From Prevotella sp. E2-28 (GTDB lineage Bacteria > Bacteroidota > Bacteroidia > Bacteroidales > Bacteroidaceae): a stretch of 64,000 nt of DNA. Location of the stretch: the NCBI RefSeq assembly GCF_022024055.1, contig NZ_CP091788.1:1302001-1366000 (forward strand), written 5' to 3'. The notes below the pieces were generated by a model. That model searched no databases. It was not told where the DNA came from and saw only the letters and a list, made by a program, of their open reading frames with translations. Position numbers and translations under genes: made by a program. Positions 38,001 through 41,800 of this stretch are shown piece by piece (position 1 is the first letter of the stretch; each line of letters starts with the position of its first letter).

Positions 38001-38768
38001 CACGCCCACCAGACCAGCTTGATAAACATCGTTACTATTCCTTATTCCTGAATACGAATTCCTATTGCCATTTGCAGGATTCCAGTACCATCCTGAACGT
38101 CTTATGGGTTGGATTCTGTAGATATAGTTGTTTTCTGTGCCTGAACGGGATATTGTAAACTTATAGTTCTCATTGGTGCTCAGACGATATATTCCGCTTC
38201 CCTCCTCATCATCTGGGGTCTGTAGGTGCATGGTCTTACGCTTACCATTGTTTCCTTCAGTTGCATTAGTATTCGTATTTGGGTCATTTGGCAATGGCAC
38301 TTCATAAATCACATACTTGCCTGTTGCAGCATGAATGACATTATAATAGCCATCATTTGTCTTCTTGACTATCCATACAGAGTTATTGGCGGGTACGACC
38401 ATACCAGCTGGAAGAGCGGCTTGATCCTTATTATTCTGGTAAGTTGTCAGAAATGGCTTTTCTGAATCACCATTAGAATTTGCATGGTTAGGAGAATAAT
38501 AAGCATCTCGTTTATCAGCACGCTGAGAATTTCCTGCGGGAACAAGATACCATCTTATAGCATCAGTTGCATTGCTGTAGGCAGTCGTTTCGGTGCTACC
38601 GCTACCTTTTCCGCCACTATTATCATTGGCTATATAATAAATTCCGGAATAATCTTGTCCCCATGCCCCTGTGGATCCAATAGTCAGCAGGGCCATTAGA
38701 ATGAATATTTTCTTTGTGTATGAATAAATGTCTGTAAACTTACCGTTAACATTCATAATTCGTGTCAT
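14055..38768 (-). CDS. Giant secreted YGGG-repeat protein, 8,237 residues
   Basis: One uninterrupted frame of 24.7 kb. Residues 1-38 are a signal peptide (FILMALLTIGSTGAWGQ). Residues 40-1300 hold three loosely repeated modules marked by VYITYDVDP or LYVTYDVKP, DPYxVxI and YFRT, plus a chitobiase C-terminal-like domain at about 353-413 (IYYTLDGTTPTTSSSSY). GLUG-type motifs follow at about 1318-1450 (VGGIVGLLEDTARVINC, HVGGIVGYNK). From about 2040 to the end it is a degenerate repeat, V-x-G-x-T-x-V-x-I-x-G-G-x-I-x-G-x-V-Y-G-G-G, with roughly a hundred [YF]GGG copies by eye; this looks like a parallel beta-solenoid. Longer super-repeats are listed separately. It stops inside a repeat with no sorting domain. 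Last gene of the pilus operon, 58 bases after the other giant, no promoter seen between them. I infer a surface-exposed fibre or adhesin; no named family recognised. Confidence 0.9.
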   Translation of the reverse strand: MTRIMNVNGKFTDIYSYTKKIFILMALLTIGSTGAWGQDYSGIYYIANDNSGGKGSGSTETTAYSNATDAIRWYLVPAGNSQRADKRDAYYSPNHANSNGDSEKPFLTTYQNNKDQAALPAGMVVPANNSVWIVKKTNDGYYNVIHAATGKYVIYEVPLPNDPNTNTNATEGNNGKRKTMHLQTPDDEEGSGIYRLSTNENYKFTISRSGTENNYIYRIQPIRRSGWYWNPANGNRNSYSGIRNSNDVYQAGLVGVYNVQDDGGSKWRFESALLAAPTINTTGYPTVTVTDSNELPNGYNFRYTFGDGTQADPTASSPILAGGTFVVTEAGTLKVVIERYGVVLTEVASQEVGPAKPTFNISVDGAVTISATDDIYYTLDGTTPTTSSSSYSSAISASAIASATGTAIKAITVDASGVISQIAELPLATYTYKIVNRSNGITTQQTVKQCVGKRLTVYDDIPADIRSPYLNGEDISFYTFSGDFSSSNLIDENMITKTPAADANIYVTYTTNKLSQKFLHLRGARPFNIKNSSNQYLYDLSGNLDYDTNDEKATENNHIWYFSGDDPYAVEVRNAATNKYLVSTPALSNDLTTFILTDTLRIDDDHQTITLKDASGTIAVTINEVHIPTSYYLIDKAGKIIFGPEASSSAEMKIPNEWKSPLVTRYHYYKKTAFNSTKITSSDTYELLDPAPAELNSLTELETGEHVYITYDVDPSFVFDTSDNDTIGTQAYMLKFIGGESFKQENGKDTLMTVAQKAVYPYSNGDACLYIYGTNQWNTQLASGASTRTRWLWHVVSPNSDPYHVKIMSHQAQASSHNYFRTDTVTYNGAKHVVTGVTTMNPNASSMPPTEYMILTGTNGKCKLVTVNTVNDGSENIQRTVTSFEQYWKNNPTIQKILGSDKVTDTETYSDNITLNSTQTAKLRSVLTSAIFDKWHSYKTFANAAPWVGWKTDNTGTGKQYKNKSHWFQTVDMGSTGEFDFEAVTLKPQVILIDQHGWEIMRTPLSDTETLRKYNSPMVKTYYWYPTASKVPGYHKYTVSNPKVAVYTYNTSTKKWVVTTDSITHTSTSLAYSPYDRMEELFYEKQDTSVMSDLYVTYDVKPEYANAYAGASTSEATSASPYLLKMGNSYAKIENNNLTTTNAIPENLEDVTEDMQWYLKPNFDIDGEMGYQYLGEYDEKTKLATEEDYVAEGKNGFDPYNLQIQSVSNTARYFRTNTTSPTISGGAWTGTSSTVATLNLNRNPGPQSAEGYDQTTLSITNTSFMVVDNGEGKMRLMPRFDNSKVVTSFTSLQNVATAGANAVLTIEMVPKVVDSSDKIKGMGGYYILANNFTSSSPIGTEEAPFLGTIDGKFHQFSLTNPLVAYAKDATIRNVILDNATISSRDTVGAIVCAASGNTRIYNCGILDGSVGGNVYVGGIVGLLEDTARVINCYSYATITGGEHVGGIVGYNKIGSTASNIQTMVMNCMFYGDITGGGTISPVYGGEIIDNMVGGLNTFNYYAYEKLKTSPITAGKYNCAQAVEERHLTRFELYRQLLNSNKRLAAYYITGDAADDNILAKWVLESADKSIVNPKPYPVLKPQGIYPSIINYDTQDLSNYDESHRNEGRKIGTLNVTISGVGDNAPTSASITNGSLSLVRTDKDYDHYNFNFDKVQLPYYDEVGEGNYGVYSGKSRVVTGWKITGMTVGSGDDVASQGSFTKSDTWDGYNFADRKKWAKDLYSATGRIYSQGAYFDVPYGVTGITIEPYWGRAVYVADEYLDVVHNASYGQSPVNKLAKNFNNGKINIGGSEQTVYTSISTAVGQLSNSTTVYDQAIVLVGNLHHAGVISNGSKAFTIMSVDLDEDHEPDYSMIFHDNARTDICPIRFDFLNIPGTAQVQKPRTAEEFRNAAVFNPKSWFEITNTSLIYFSQFEYENNTNKTQPAPLILLGGTYDQFVSTKVSEPKSTTYIHVGDNAWFKDFGNGTHSDGNKKTKHVPISVTGGEYEGFYLTGTYNANAAPYSDNAECYISGGHFVEAAGAGQEQINGNVQWQIYDADIDNFYGGGINDAKPITGTITTDIFNSHVGIFCGGPKFGNMSSGKNVTTTAKGCTFDKYFGAGYGGNSISKKKYYDKDGKQNWSSLESYYTTDKGKYFNGESTNADNSHADYGKKGPGVAVDFDYEFFVWTTGKTGARFFVKFAAFSLAQCNDVTSSLTGCTINKDFYGGGSLGNVTGTATSTLDGCTVHGNVFGGGYSASLPRIPFRTGGFTKYPNVNTSSGMFEQGVFSDTVHYEWKQVATLPSEGGAGTEDSKYIKTKVDFSKLGQVGQTNLTIKGNTIVEGKVFNEDEIIRQDGGVFGGGDESAVNGNAVVLIQKNESNGTPTINNVYGGGNTADVNGNTTVTMTSGEVTHDVYGGGKGETTIVGGNVAVTFGAKDGSGVLSGDGHILGSLYGGGALGDVNTSDNKTTSIQIYGGTVNDSIFGGGKGQLTPSAIQAINFGNVTLNMEGGTVGGAIFGGSNINGVLKKKSTVTIINGTVGTVPEGGNPYADAVFGGGFGQPTLVEGDVEVNIGTSSQAEGGAVINGHIYGGGALGNVNTSKPESVLVFDGTKHTNVSLNKGTIHGNVYGGGLGQQAVVEPATPGIEAYVGGNVNVTLDGATLTYSGVTPTTGHIFGCNNLNGTPKGHVKVHVKKTIPVGGQTFDVAAVYGGGNEADYNPTAADSVEVIIEGCDITSIKDVYGGGNAAAVPAAEVWILGTDTIDNVFGGGNGELGADHAAHVGFHRISASEKSNYSNGTGKTYVKLVGGHINNVYGGSNSHGDIRGGASISMPQVSEYTATHTDSPVSCTTLNTKNIYGGGKNADMSGGTSIVLGCMPDEWIDEIYAGAQNADVAGDVSLTITSGKFKRVFGGNKDGGLLKGSITVNIEETGECETPIVIGELYGGGNLAGYSIYGYKNTGTEQAPVWEPRTKAEYNTWYASLSEEDKAKAENKPYNNPLLNVHAFTSIGSIFGGGYQAQMIAAPHVDINVVKGSHAATARAEETIANVPIKKKNESTGIIEDATITLHLPAHEANKIGVIEHIFGGGNLATIDGDVEVNIGTDDTAEGAIITGNVYGGGNQAIVTGNTQVNICAKKGEGDTYESVTPGAAGVTISGAVFGAGKGLTTTVNNTQIVMGAGAVKKSVYGGGELGSVEGNTNISVMDGTIGDSEIVHGGAEIGNVYGGGQGDTEHVTAGLIKGNTTINISGGSIYHNIYGGGAYGSVGTYTYDGSNVITGHTNDTGIATITITGGTIGIDGHENGMIFGASRGDVGAPNSIHDKLAWVYDTHVEIGVADSETGPAIKGSIYGSGENGHTYNNAAVTIYSGTIGNPEEFYAYRGNVYGGGCGTDKYDSDSNGSLDAYNPKAGIVKGNATIEILGGSVANNIYGAGAMGKVEGSTSVTINTEGSVGVDGNHDDGNVYGAARGELGLSNEYASVTNSSVTITKGTVKGTVYGGGRAGVVTGQVAVQLNGGTILHDVYGGGALAQVNTSYHSTDHPTYTTNVNLAGTTVNGDVYGGGLGQLASAGTAAVLYADVTEYNDAKGTSLTAEQFATLSEAEKTKTPAVAAQAAVAANVNGPVTVSVTDGSATNVFGCNNLNGAPQTTVDVKIGAKSGGGVLSGSATVSGSVYGGGNMAAYTGSPAVKIYGGTVNTNVYGGGLGATAVVTGSTSVTVSGGTIGNDVFGGGSQADVTGSVDVIVSGGKIYNDVYGGGALANTNTANWNSSTGTWSDTSTGTYYAEVRHLLYQGDEGIDEAKASLVTGFYERSGTNPNYTYTPTGDTKAQKGKTYYKEHSGFLKVAAEGTEFKTTVSLTGGTIGNAYGGGLGRFAVEASGTPGDPGYVAAVSAVEAMVYGDVFVTVNSTKFTQENARVDGKAIPTTGRVFGCNNKNGTPKGSVTVRVQQTKRLDGGNNHVKNQFEIQGVYGGGNMANYAPKTYDEQTEFGQSSHVIIEGCDKTSIERVYGGGNASDVPFSDVVIEGSFQIGYVFGGGNGGDKITKNDGITWEVNPGANVPVYTNVLLKGGTIGEAFGGSDSKGTVGSSDLRTQPSGDCDLVINNIYGASKEADFDGNVLLNLSRCSGEVDKVFGGSYNANVRGSVTINITSGIYTSVYGGNDRKGTIGGNITINIEEVDQCNPIIIQNLYGGGSQADYPGTGALTYIGTVPKPDPTTTPTTNPSDYESFTSGNIAINIKAATRIDRVFGGCDNAKVTGNTTVNINMVKGSLAGNGYTRPASYTGDPIPNMHTSDAYAIVSGLTAGVSDVDAYYTRTGNVYTKASGKAVANTTYYDYLTNISSIDNSIGTIGFVYGGGNQGDVDGNTTVNIGTEVDVAFVNTPAHLTANGSGKYDVLGAHIYGDVFGGGNEGDVTGNTTVNICAKESATPGTYEAVAEGTDKVVIRGSVFGGGKGAADSFQCEKAMVGKDGDNTGGDYGDKGTHVYIGHGTIGGDVYGGGEIGRVEFDTKVTIGFGAGASEHEKSPVINGYVFGAGKGVATHGYSGLARGNSFVTIEGDAQVGHGVYGAGKIASLGRYNIAKDQTEADAHSVEVGMPYGLISGGKSTVVIQGYAEIGPNDMKMPTFDGNVFGAGKGVLAYTDVTEEGPGRYYMGASGYTWESYAGAEKENAYIKYAKTLGITQATDVTIAGNAFIKGSVYGGSENGRVRDTTLVKIKDDCQIGNGQGINERYTVHYGIWPTDATGIVTSWAECASWDYGQAATADKKYQPYDRYQNKTGDDGHTFYGNVFGGGSGYFPYASGKWNPEAGIVGGSTKVLITGGHILTSIYGGNELTDVNGDSCVVIMTGGTLGVPRTVENMKAHPVTCYLFGGGKGDPHIFFNDWTNVKNTRVEVKGTARIFGSVFGGAEDGHVSGNAKVNILGSARIGTTGTSYVDGNIFGGGRGFTGISLRAGSIGGNTEINISGTPTMLGSIYGGGRLASVGVNFANEQNATSGQFTEDGDGKTYGHVKINISGGTIGNDAETATVAANGHTTGGNVFGGSMGRLTLLDGSPNELWTRLAQVKTSSINITGGTIKSNVYGGAEFGTTRDSTNVIIGGSRNEYGVVTPSVSSTLINGSVYGGGYGSSIDSAKYNSRIVAGTAPAQVTYQFTPMQYAGCVGGDTYVSVVGSARVNKNVYGGGEMASVGVINYQVDGSGNYTHAIKHGTYDDGKKTFYDFGLSWPYKFEYVPTLKDGESSYRAGGKATVNILGNAIVDNYVFGGGKGKVSFGADGDGKDNMDTQRYLEAHIANVREAEITIGNGSDTPQLRTVYGGGEDGHVMEDASITINSGTVAHSVFGSGKGTSKFKTVLWDSDKAEGTPKATTDSVCSWTAGRVYGNTYVTINNGTVGWFVYGGGNMASVGKGSYAGGSDDYSTAGYGELPPSANQLLWTNTDYTNSGIATVTIKGGTIGSSTVADRDGIPYGSVFGGSRGKAAMSVNKSPRYRYMPDFFMGYVNKAAINIGGYIEGDDTTFVAGDGPTIYGTLYGGGQDGHVRNSTEVRIFKGSIPGKEDDYRSGNVFGAGSGVGTFEDGGNYYCNSSSGSVTCTTLVDVMGGSIAGSVYGGGALASVGPRKTETFNEFNNKENAYPRESNKTHGSMCLNKVTIQGGTITGSVYGASRGPAAEFLASTFTSGVSTTESAASYYNPEKYATSIWTEVTVKNRYNGSGVLVSSPTIGGNVYGGGEMGRVHESTKVSLTGGTIGTASVGGDVFGGGKGTRGSDASGTNAIPAIVGGNTTVELNKGIAITQQGCMLNRIFGCNDLNGTPKGHVLVHVYATQHRNSATISDKTPKFDDYADSSIPDYDTALRGHATTYGVSPAAYYTTIIAKNTYDDLPGANATEQQKYLEALKYAALDSLRGAISDVKYDVKAVYGGGNLAKYDPTNAYSSNPTLKAAARTEVIIEGCDVTSIRQTYGGGNAAPVPATSLTVNSAYEIDEAFGGGNGKDNYQLSDNYWYENPGANVGYENYTHYRSAAGDPGGTVYGTGTKADPYRAIENSNATNKEYRQAYYMYGEGEARTDIVGGRVHFVYGGSNQKGNISTLALSVYENSVDCPVVTDKTYGAGKNAEVDAETSVSMDCIEWAGMHFGGSTNADVNSDVVLNITNGHFGQVFGGNDRSGKINGSITVNIQESSCKPIVIGGLYGGGYLAGYSIYGYNNDKTPRTKAQFESARTTAFSGLTEEQRNDAEKVKEALLAANLYGYPKRDPRINIISATRIDSIFGGGYKAVVVGSPYINVNMQNGIVSNEYVEHPSAAYLNYGVSSHTVEDGHGEYTYEVTRILPNGNAELAIGKIGHIYGGGNLADVNGNTNIEIGTGRWISTWDNSGNPVWETQDDSGNMYTYKETAAAVTYTQEECDAYNATLTGAIAGGAKLSEEDATAVNTALGLTGDAYATDGTAVITTAHANAYNATLVGARNTNDIKTPAVWAWYDSDEHEVSGVSIKARNAATITGNVFGGGKGENQDSGEGAFQCASAMVGADGDGLIDSNGGTSVTIANGYIGGSVYGGGEIGRVEKNTVVTLGFKDNYTDTVTVVGDVFGAGKGVPTHGYSALVRGNSSVTVQGKAKVKGSVYGGGQIASVGRYNVDKTTGLPVSLKNEKSGNCTVIVRDSAEIGPDDMIMTREGGPDNTGHVFGAGQGAYPYVDKDGNAWAEPWRVDPDNVKDIFNAVTYGDAKEEKYLKYIESLGLATQTNVTISGHAFVKGDVFGGAEQGYVQHDTHVTIEGDCQIGNGYVQMDDDGTYLGSMGGVNRRYTSQEWSEGRLYPTGTLATLVGSNYQHSLPECASWRYESPYAYHDIYANASGNLDEYPETPEGETDASTKGGRRVASNGHTFYGSVFGGGSGYFPYKAGKWHWNAGNVGGDTYVTITGGHILTNVYGGNEMTNVAGKCTVNMSGGTIGVPRTLGQIMKHPVTCYLFGGGMGDARVFFNKNTNVKDVEVNVTGGTVYGSVFGGGEDGHVLRNVTMTIGKPAVGTIGDEGYVAASGPTIGTWGTSYVDGNIFGGGRGFAGDAYTAGNVAGSVKMTIHGGEILGSVYGGGRLGSVGYGLFDEGVEGYGEMRADNDTETGFSEEGYFTKGRGHVEVNISGGTIGNNHEYKNVTADGSHASLAAAQTALDTWKTTNNIPNTVYETIDNGDGTYTNRLLHTKGGNVYTGGMGRREQLDGTSVITAVDWHKLGNVKSTKLNISGGIIKSNVYGGGEFGAVVGNRTVDGAALSTEVNITGGTIGTEIKDGESKVMYTFGSVFGGGTGTVSDVNATTAVADADDLGAYVADSTKVTVKDAIVRGSVYGGGELSAVGGSTNVIISGATEIGRNEVKPKTDSDPGYVMFGGWSMGNVYGGGRGYETSAVAGLVKGNTNVLIQNETADAAYAAAHAGVKEGDIISSPKVYHNVYGGGALGSVGTFFVKRASDGPENIPYGVPYWIVGPGGTTGANSTTTNTGMATVTIKGGTIGISGRDNGMVFGSSRGDISAPTVLEGSPAGTQPMDQNNRLAWVRATAVTIGTEGGNRKTPLVRGSVYGGGENGHNYQNATVNILSGTIGIPDKNPATGADEEWWDFGAEGRTADQTAALNTEYRAYRGNVYGAGSGTDTYKGAGGKEYHNPRAGMVGGSTVVNIKGGHIGRSVYGAGAMASLGNIINARDTLDVSRGGTGNAKHLSETNGFALSWPYLFNFVPQTGKATVNVTGGHIGTKQVDGGDVYGSARGEAGDRYEMAHFAYANETVVNIDYPKTAEMNSAIETNYDIPCITGSVHGSGENGYVYGDTHVTLNKGLIGHSLYGAGKGKGTYDVTLNKIGGGGTYNAKIYSLIAGKVFGNTYVTMNGGHVGRNVYGGGNMGSVGKGNYASGADDYFPSGYGEKITGNLWDNVSAESQAFYGSGKTTVKVFGGTVGYVDATDPTKSIKNNLPYGNVFGGSTGESAPNVSPSLSPRYQYCPAFFSGYVNETDVNIGGYRCKTAYSTHVVGELITAEEFGGVAVGDTAKWEKVAGPTILASVYGGGQDGHVRRDTHVTVTSGEIGLAFTDENRTLLKTNSFATLNEELDHDQWLARGNVYGAGSGISPYTSTLVYKDGTAEADKVPATGYSNSAGSVTRFTQVDILGGTIHRNVYGGGSMASIGPLKTTQDYDPYKKDLSNTATLGKQSMNIVNIKGTIGTPEDYKVFYGGEVYGASRGLSTLDANQFSTSIWTQVNVLKGAKIMGNVFGGGDAGLVKKDSEVIVGGQ
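14690..15330 (-). repeat. Super-repeat segment F, copy 2
   Basis: Encodes FGNTYVTMNGGHVGRNVYGG, GNMGSVGKGNYASGADDY, SPRYQYCPAFFSGYVNETD and SVYGGGQDGHVRRDTHV in that order. The same ordered motifs occur at 22.2-22.9 kb (copy 1), so the match is far longer than the basic repeat. Boundaries approximate. Confidence 0.75.
15805..16375 (-). repeat. Super-repeat segment E, copy 2
   Basis: Encodes GMVFGSSRGDISAP, GSVYGGGENGHNYQNATVNI, YRAYRGNVYGAGSGTD and SVYGAGAMASLGN in order, parallel to copy 1 at 28.5-29.0 kb. Boundaries approximate. Confidence 0.75.
17580..18890 (-). repeat. Super-repeat segment D, copy 2
   Basis: Encodes EIGPDDM, GHVFGAGQG, CQIGNG, GHTFYGSVFGGGSGYFPY, GGHILTNVYGGNEMTNV, GVPRTLGQIMKHPVTCYLFG, TSYVDGNIFGGGRGF and GSVYGGGRLGSVG in order, parallel to copy 1 at 23.9-25.0 kb. 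Confidence 0.82.
19755..21455 (-). repeat. Super-repeat segment A, copy 3
   Basis: Encodes RIFGCNDLNGTPKGHVLVHV, VIIEGCDVTSIRQTYGGGNA, NPGANV, FGGSTNADV, VFGGNDRSGKINGSITVNI, GLYGGGYLAGYSIYGYNN, PRTKAQ and IFGGGYKAV in order. The same order is found in copies 1 (29.4-30.8 kb) and 2 (25.5-27.1 kb). Confidence 0.85.
22200..22880 (-). repeat. Super-repeat segment F, copy 1
   Basis: Encodes YGNTYVTINNGTVGWFVYGG, GNMASVGKGSYAGGSDDY, SPRYRYMPDFFMGYVNKA and TLYGGGQDGHVRNSTEV, parallel to copy 2 at 14.7-15.3 kb, about 7.5 kb away. Confidence 0.75.
23890..25010 (-). repeat. Super-repeat segment D, copy 1
   Basis: Encodes EIGPNDM, GNVFGAGKG, CQIGNG, GHTFYGNVFGGGSGYFPY, GGHILTSIYGGNELTDV, GVPRTVENMKAHPVTCYLFG, TSYVDGNIFGGGRGF and GSIYGGGRLASVG in the same order as copy 2 at 17.6-18.9 kb, about 6.1 kb away. 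Confidence 0.82.
25545..27065 (-). repeat. Super-repeat segment A, copy 2
   Basis: Encodes RVFGCNNKNGTPKGSVTVRV, VIIEGCDKTSIERVYGGGNA, NPGANV, VYGGNDRKGTIGGNITINI, NLYGGGSQADY and FVYGGGNQGDVDGNTTVNIG in order. The YSIYGY and PRTKA motifs of copies 1 and 3 are replaced here by a Pro/Thr-rich stretch (PKPDPTTTPTTNPSDY). Confidence 0.8.
28520..28965 (-). repeat. Super-repeat segment E, copy 1
   Basis: Encodes GMIFGASRGDVGAP, GSIYGSGENGHTYNNAAVTI, YAYRGNVYGGGCGTD and NIYGAGAMGKVEG in the same order as copy 2 at 15.8-16.4 kb. Confidence 0.75.
29400..30815 (-). repeat. Super-repeat segment A, copy 1
   Basis: Encodes HIFGCNNLNGTPKGHVKVHV, VIIEGCDITSIKDVYGGGNA, VYGGSNSHGDIRGG, VFGGNKDGGLLKGSITVNI, ELYGGGNLAGYSIYGYKN, PRTKAEYNTW, IFGGGYQAQ and HIFGGGNLATIDGDVEVNIG in order; first of three copies. 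Confidence 0.85.
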
Positions 38769-38826
38769 ATCTTTATATTTTGTATTTCGTTGTTAGTTCA
38801 TTCAATTTGTTATTGCCACCCACCGA

Positions 38827-41800
38827 TTATCTTACAGCAATCTTAGTATTGTTCACGATATAGAAGCCAGGCATGTTGATGAGTGTCTCAACAATCTGTC
38901 CCGGTTCTATGGTGAAGGTGGTTATGTGGATGCCGGCGGCATTACGGATGGTCACCTGCCTTGGTGCCTTCAACGTAGATTTCACGATGATATGGCGTAG
39001 GCGAGAGGTGATGCTGAGTGCACCGTCACCACTTTCTTCTTTTTCATTCTCCTCACCGAAGCTGTCGCTCATCCTGCTGAAGATAATCTGCTCTGGCAGC
39101 AATCTCCTACTTGGACTCGTGGCAGTAGCAAGGAAGTATGGACGGAAGGCACTGACATTGATAGTAGTATCAGCTGCTACCTTGTCGTAGCTGTCTCCGT
39201 CGTTATCAAGTGCATAGGCGTTGACTGTAGAACCTGCAAGTGCCTCATTCATATAGCTGGGCTTGAAGGTATAGTCATTGCCATTATAGCTTATCTTCTT
39301 TTCTGTTGTCTCATCATCGCTCACACGGATTTCTGTGTTCTTTGCAGAGGCGAAGGTGAGAAGCTGCTTGCTCAGCTTATCCAGATTCATATCATTTGCC
39401 GTGTTCTGAGCCTTGAAGTTACCGCTAAGGTCGAACTCGTAGTAGGTCTTACCTGGCAATCCAAGGATATACGGCGTAGCTGCTGACAGCAACGGATAGC
39501 TTGGATGTGTGTGAGCGGTCTCATAATATTGCTTATACTCCAGATAGGTATCGTTGTTATAGTCCTTCTGTTTGTGTTCGAGCTCGCTCATATAGTAGTA
39601 ATAATCCCAGAGGAACGTATTGGTATATTCCTTGTCTGCACCAGAAGCGGTAGGATGGTCGAAGGTTGCCTTAGCCACCACGGGATTAGGAGCGGTGCCT
39701 TCTTCCACGATGTTATTGAATTCGCGTAGCCAGTATTCGTGACCAATCTTCGAGCCAGTTCCGTTCTTGCTGGTCTCGCTGCCACTGTAGAAGTGGGTAA
39801 TCTCACCCTTCTCATGGGTGGTTACGAGTTCGGCAGTAAACGGCAGACTGAGACCTTGCCAGCCCGCATTCGAACCGAAGTTCACGAAGTCCTTATTGGC
39901 AGGCATACGCTGATACCACATAAGATGGTCTGCATCGAACGTGTAACCGATTGGTGCATTGAAGTCCTGCATATCTACGAGCAGATGGTCATTTGTAGCT
40001 GTCAGATCACTCTGTACCAGGTGTCCATGGAGTGATGATGTCGGTGCTTCTGCTACCAGACGATATCCCTTTGTGTTATCGTAATAATTGGTATATGCTG
40101 GCTCAGTGAAGTAGCTAGTCAGTGCATCGTAGGTCTTCTTGTTGGCATAGCCGCTCAATGCAGTCTCTGCAGGTGCATAAACCAGCAGGTTCTTGGTCTC
40201 GTCACAGTTGGTGATGCTGTTCAGTCCGTCATCGTCGAGCAGTGGTTGATAGAACCAACCATCATTCATACCCAGTTGATAGGTACCATTCTCCTCATTT
40301 GTGTTATGATGTCCTGCAAAGTCGATAGCAGTCATATTAGGATATGCCAGCGTGTCTGCATATTCGACTTTAGTCTTCAGCTTCTTCTGTGCCAGGTAAG
40401 CGTCGGGGTTGAAGTGAGCCACGCCCATCACCTTCGAACGGTAGTAGGCAGGTGCACGATAGACGCGGTTGGCATTCTCGTCAAGTGACAGCAGACCATC
40501 TTCTCTTATAACAGCTGTCGGCACGTCTTGATGTGCCTGTTCGGCATAGCCGTAGGTCAGCTTCTGACCGAAGAAGATGTAGTCGTCAGGCCAGATTGGT
40601 GAGTAGTGGTCCTTCTGTGTGGTCTGACCACCCACTTCAATGATTTCCTCTACCCAGTGGCGGTCGTCTTCCCATGTCGGAATTTCTCCTGCAGCAAAGC
40701 GGAAGTCACCATCCTCGAAGCGCTCTTCCACATATTTAAGTTTGCCGTCGTAGCCAGAAGAACAGAGGGCTGGGTTGCTAGCGTAATGACCAGTCTGTGG
40801 ATCAGCTTCGCCTTCCTTCCAGTAGTAATATGCTACGCCACTGTTGACCATCTTGTCATTATAGCGCTTATAGAGGTAGAAGTTATTCAGGTCGTAGGCC
40901 ACCTCACCGTTGTAGAACGCCGTGTCGGACATCGGGATGGCATTACCATGCTCGCTTGCCGTAGTCTTATAGCCCTTTGTACTCTGATAATAGCTGTTGA
41001 CAACCTGTTTAGGTGTCGGTATATCTGTTGCTGAAGGTGCACCAAATACGGCATAGACGCTGCCGTCAGGCGTACCAGTGGTGTTCGTCCAGCAACTCTC
41101 CACATAACCATTGCCCTTATCTACCACACCAGCACTACAGAATGAACCGGTTACACCGAGGTTATAAACGCTACCGCAGAGGTTATAGAACAATGAGTTG
41201 TCAAGGCCGCTGATGGTATGACCGTCACCGTGGATATTACCCTTGAAGCACTGCTCATCAGTACCGATGGTTGTCCAACTACCTGTATGGTTGATATCGG
41301 TGCGCAGGAAGAATTCCAGGTTGTCGCCACCCTTCACACCTTTCTTTACCGTAGAGCCGTCTGACAAGGTCACTTCTTGCTCGCTATTGTTCAGCAGAGT
41401 ATGGCCTTTCAGTCTGCCGGCATTGGTGATGGTGTCGTGGTCGAGGGTGATGCCTGGTGTCGAATTAGTAATCAGACTTAGGTCGTAGAAGTCCTTCAGC
41501 AGGTCGAGTCCGTTCTGTGAGCTACCACTATAGTCGTTGATGTAAATCTTCGAGTCGCGCTTCAGACGGTTGCGGTCGAAGTCAACATGCAGGTGTGTCT
41601 TCTTATCATCCATTACCTTCTTCAGGTCATGGTAGTTTGCCACACTCACAGGCACGTGGTTAGAATAGGTCTTACCAAGGTAGGTCTTAGCATAGTAAGC
41701 CAGATAGAAACCGTCCTGATACCAGTAGAGTGGGTCGCTACTGGGTGAATATTCCACACCGTTGGTATGGCTCTCGGCATTGCTTTCTTTCTCAAACAGT

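Noticed and set aside
14055..38768. The large giant as a pseudogene or fused misassembly
   Set aside because: An 8,237-codon frame without a stop is very unlikely unless selected. A collapsed or chimeric repeat assembly cannot be excluded from sequence alone, but nothing visible (frameshift, abrupt composition change) indicates one.
38769..38826. A separate promoter for the large giant gene
   Set aside because: The 58-base gap has no TAnnTTTG with a -33 partner on the minus strand, so co-transcription with the upstream giant is assumed.
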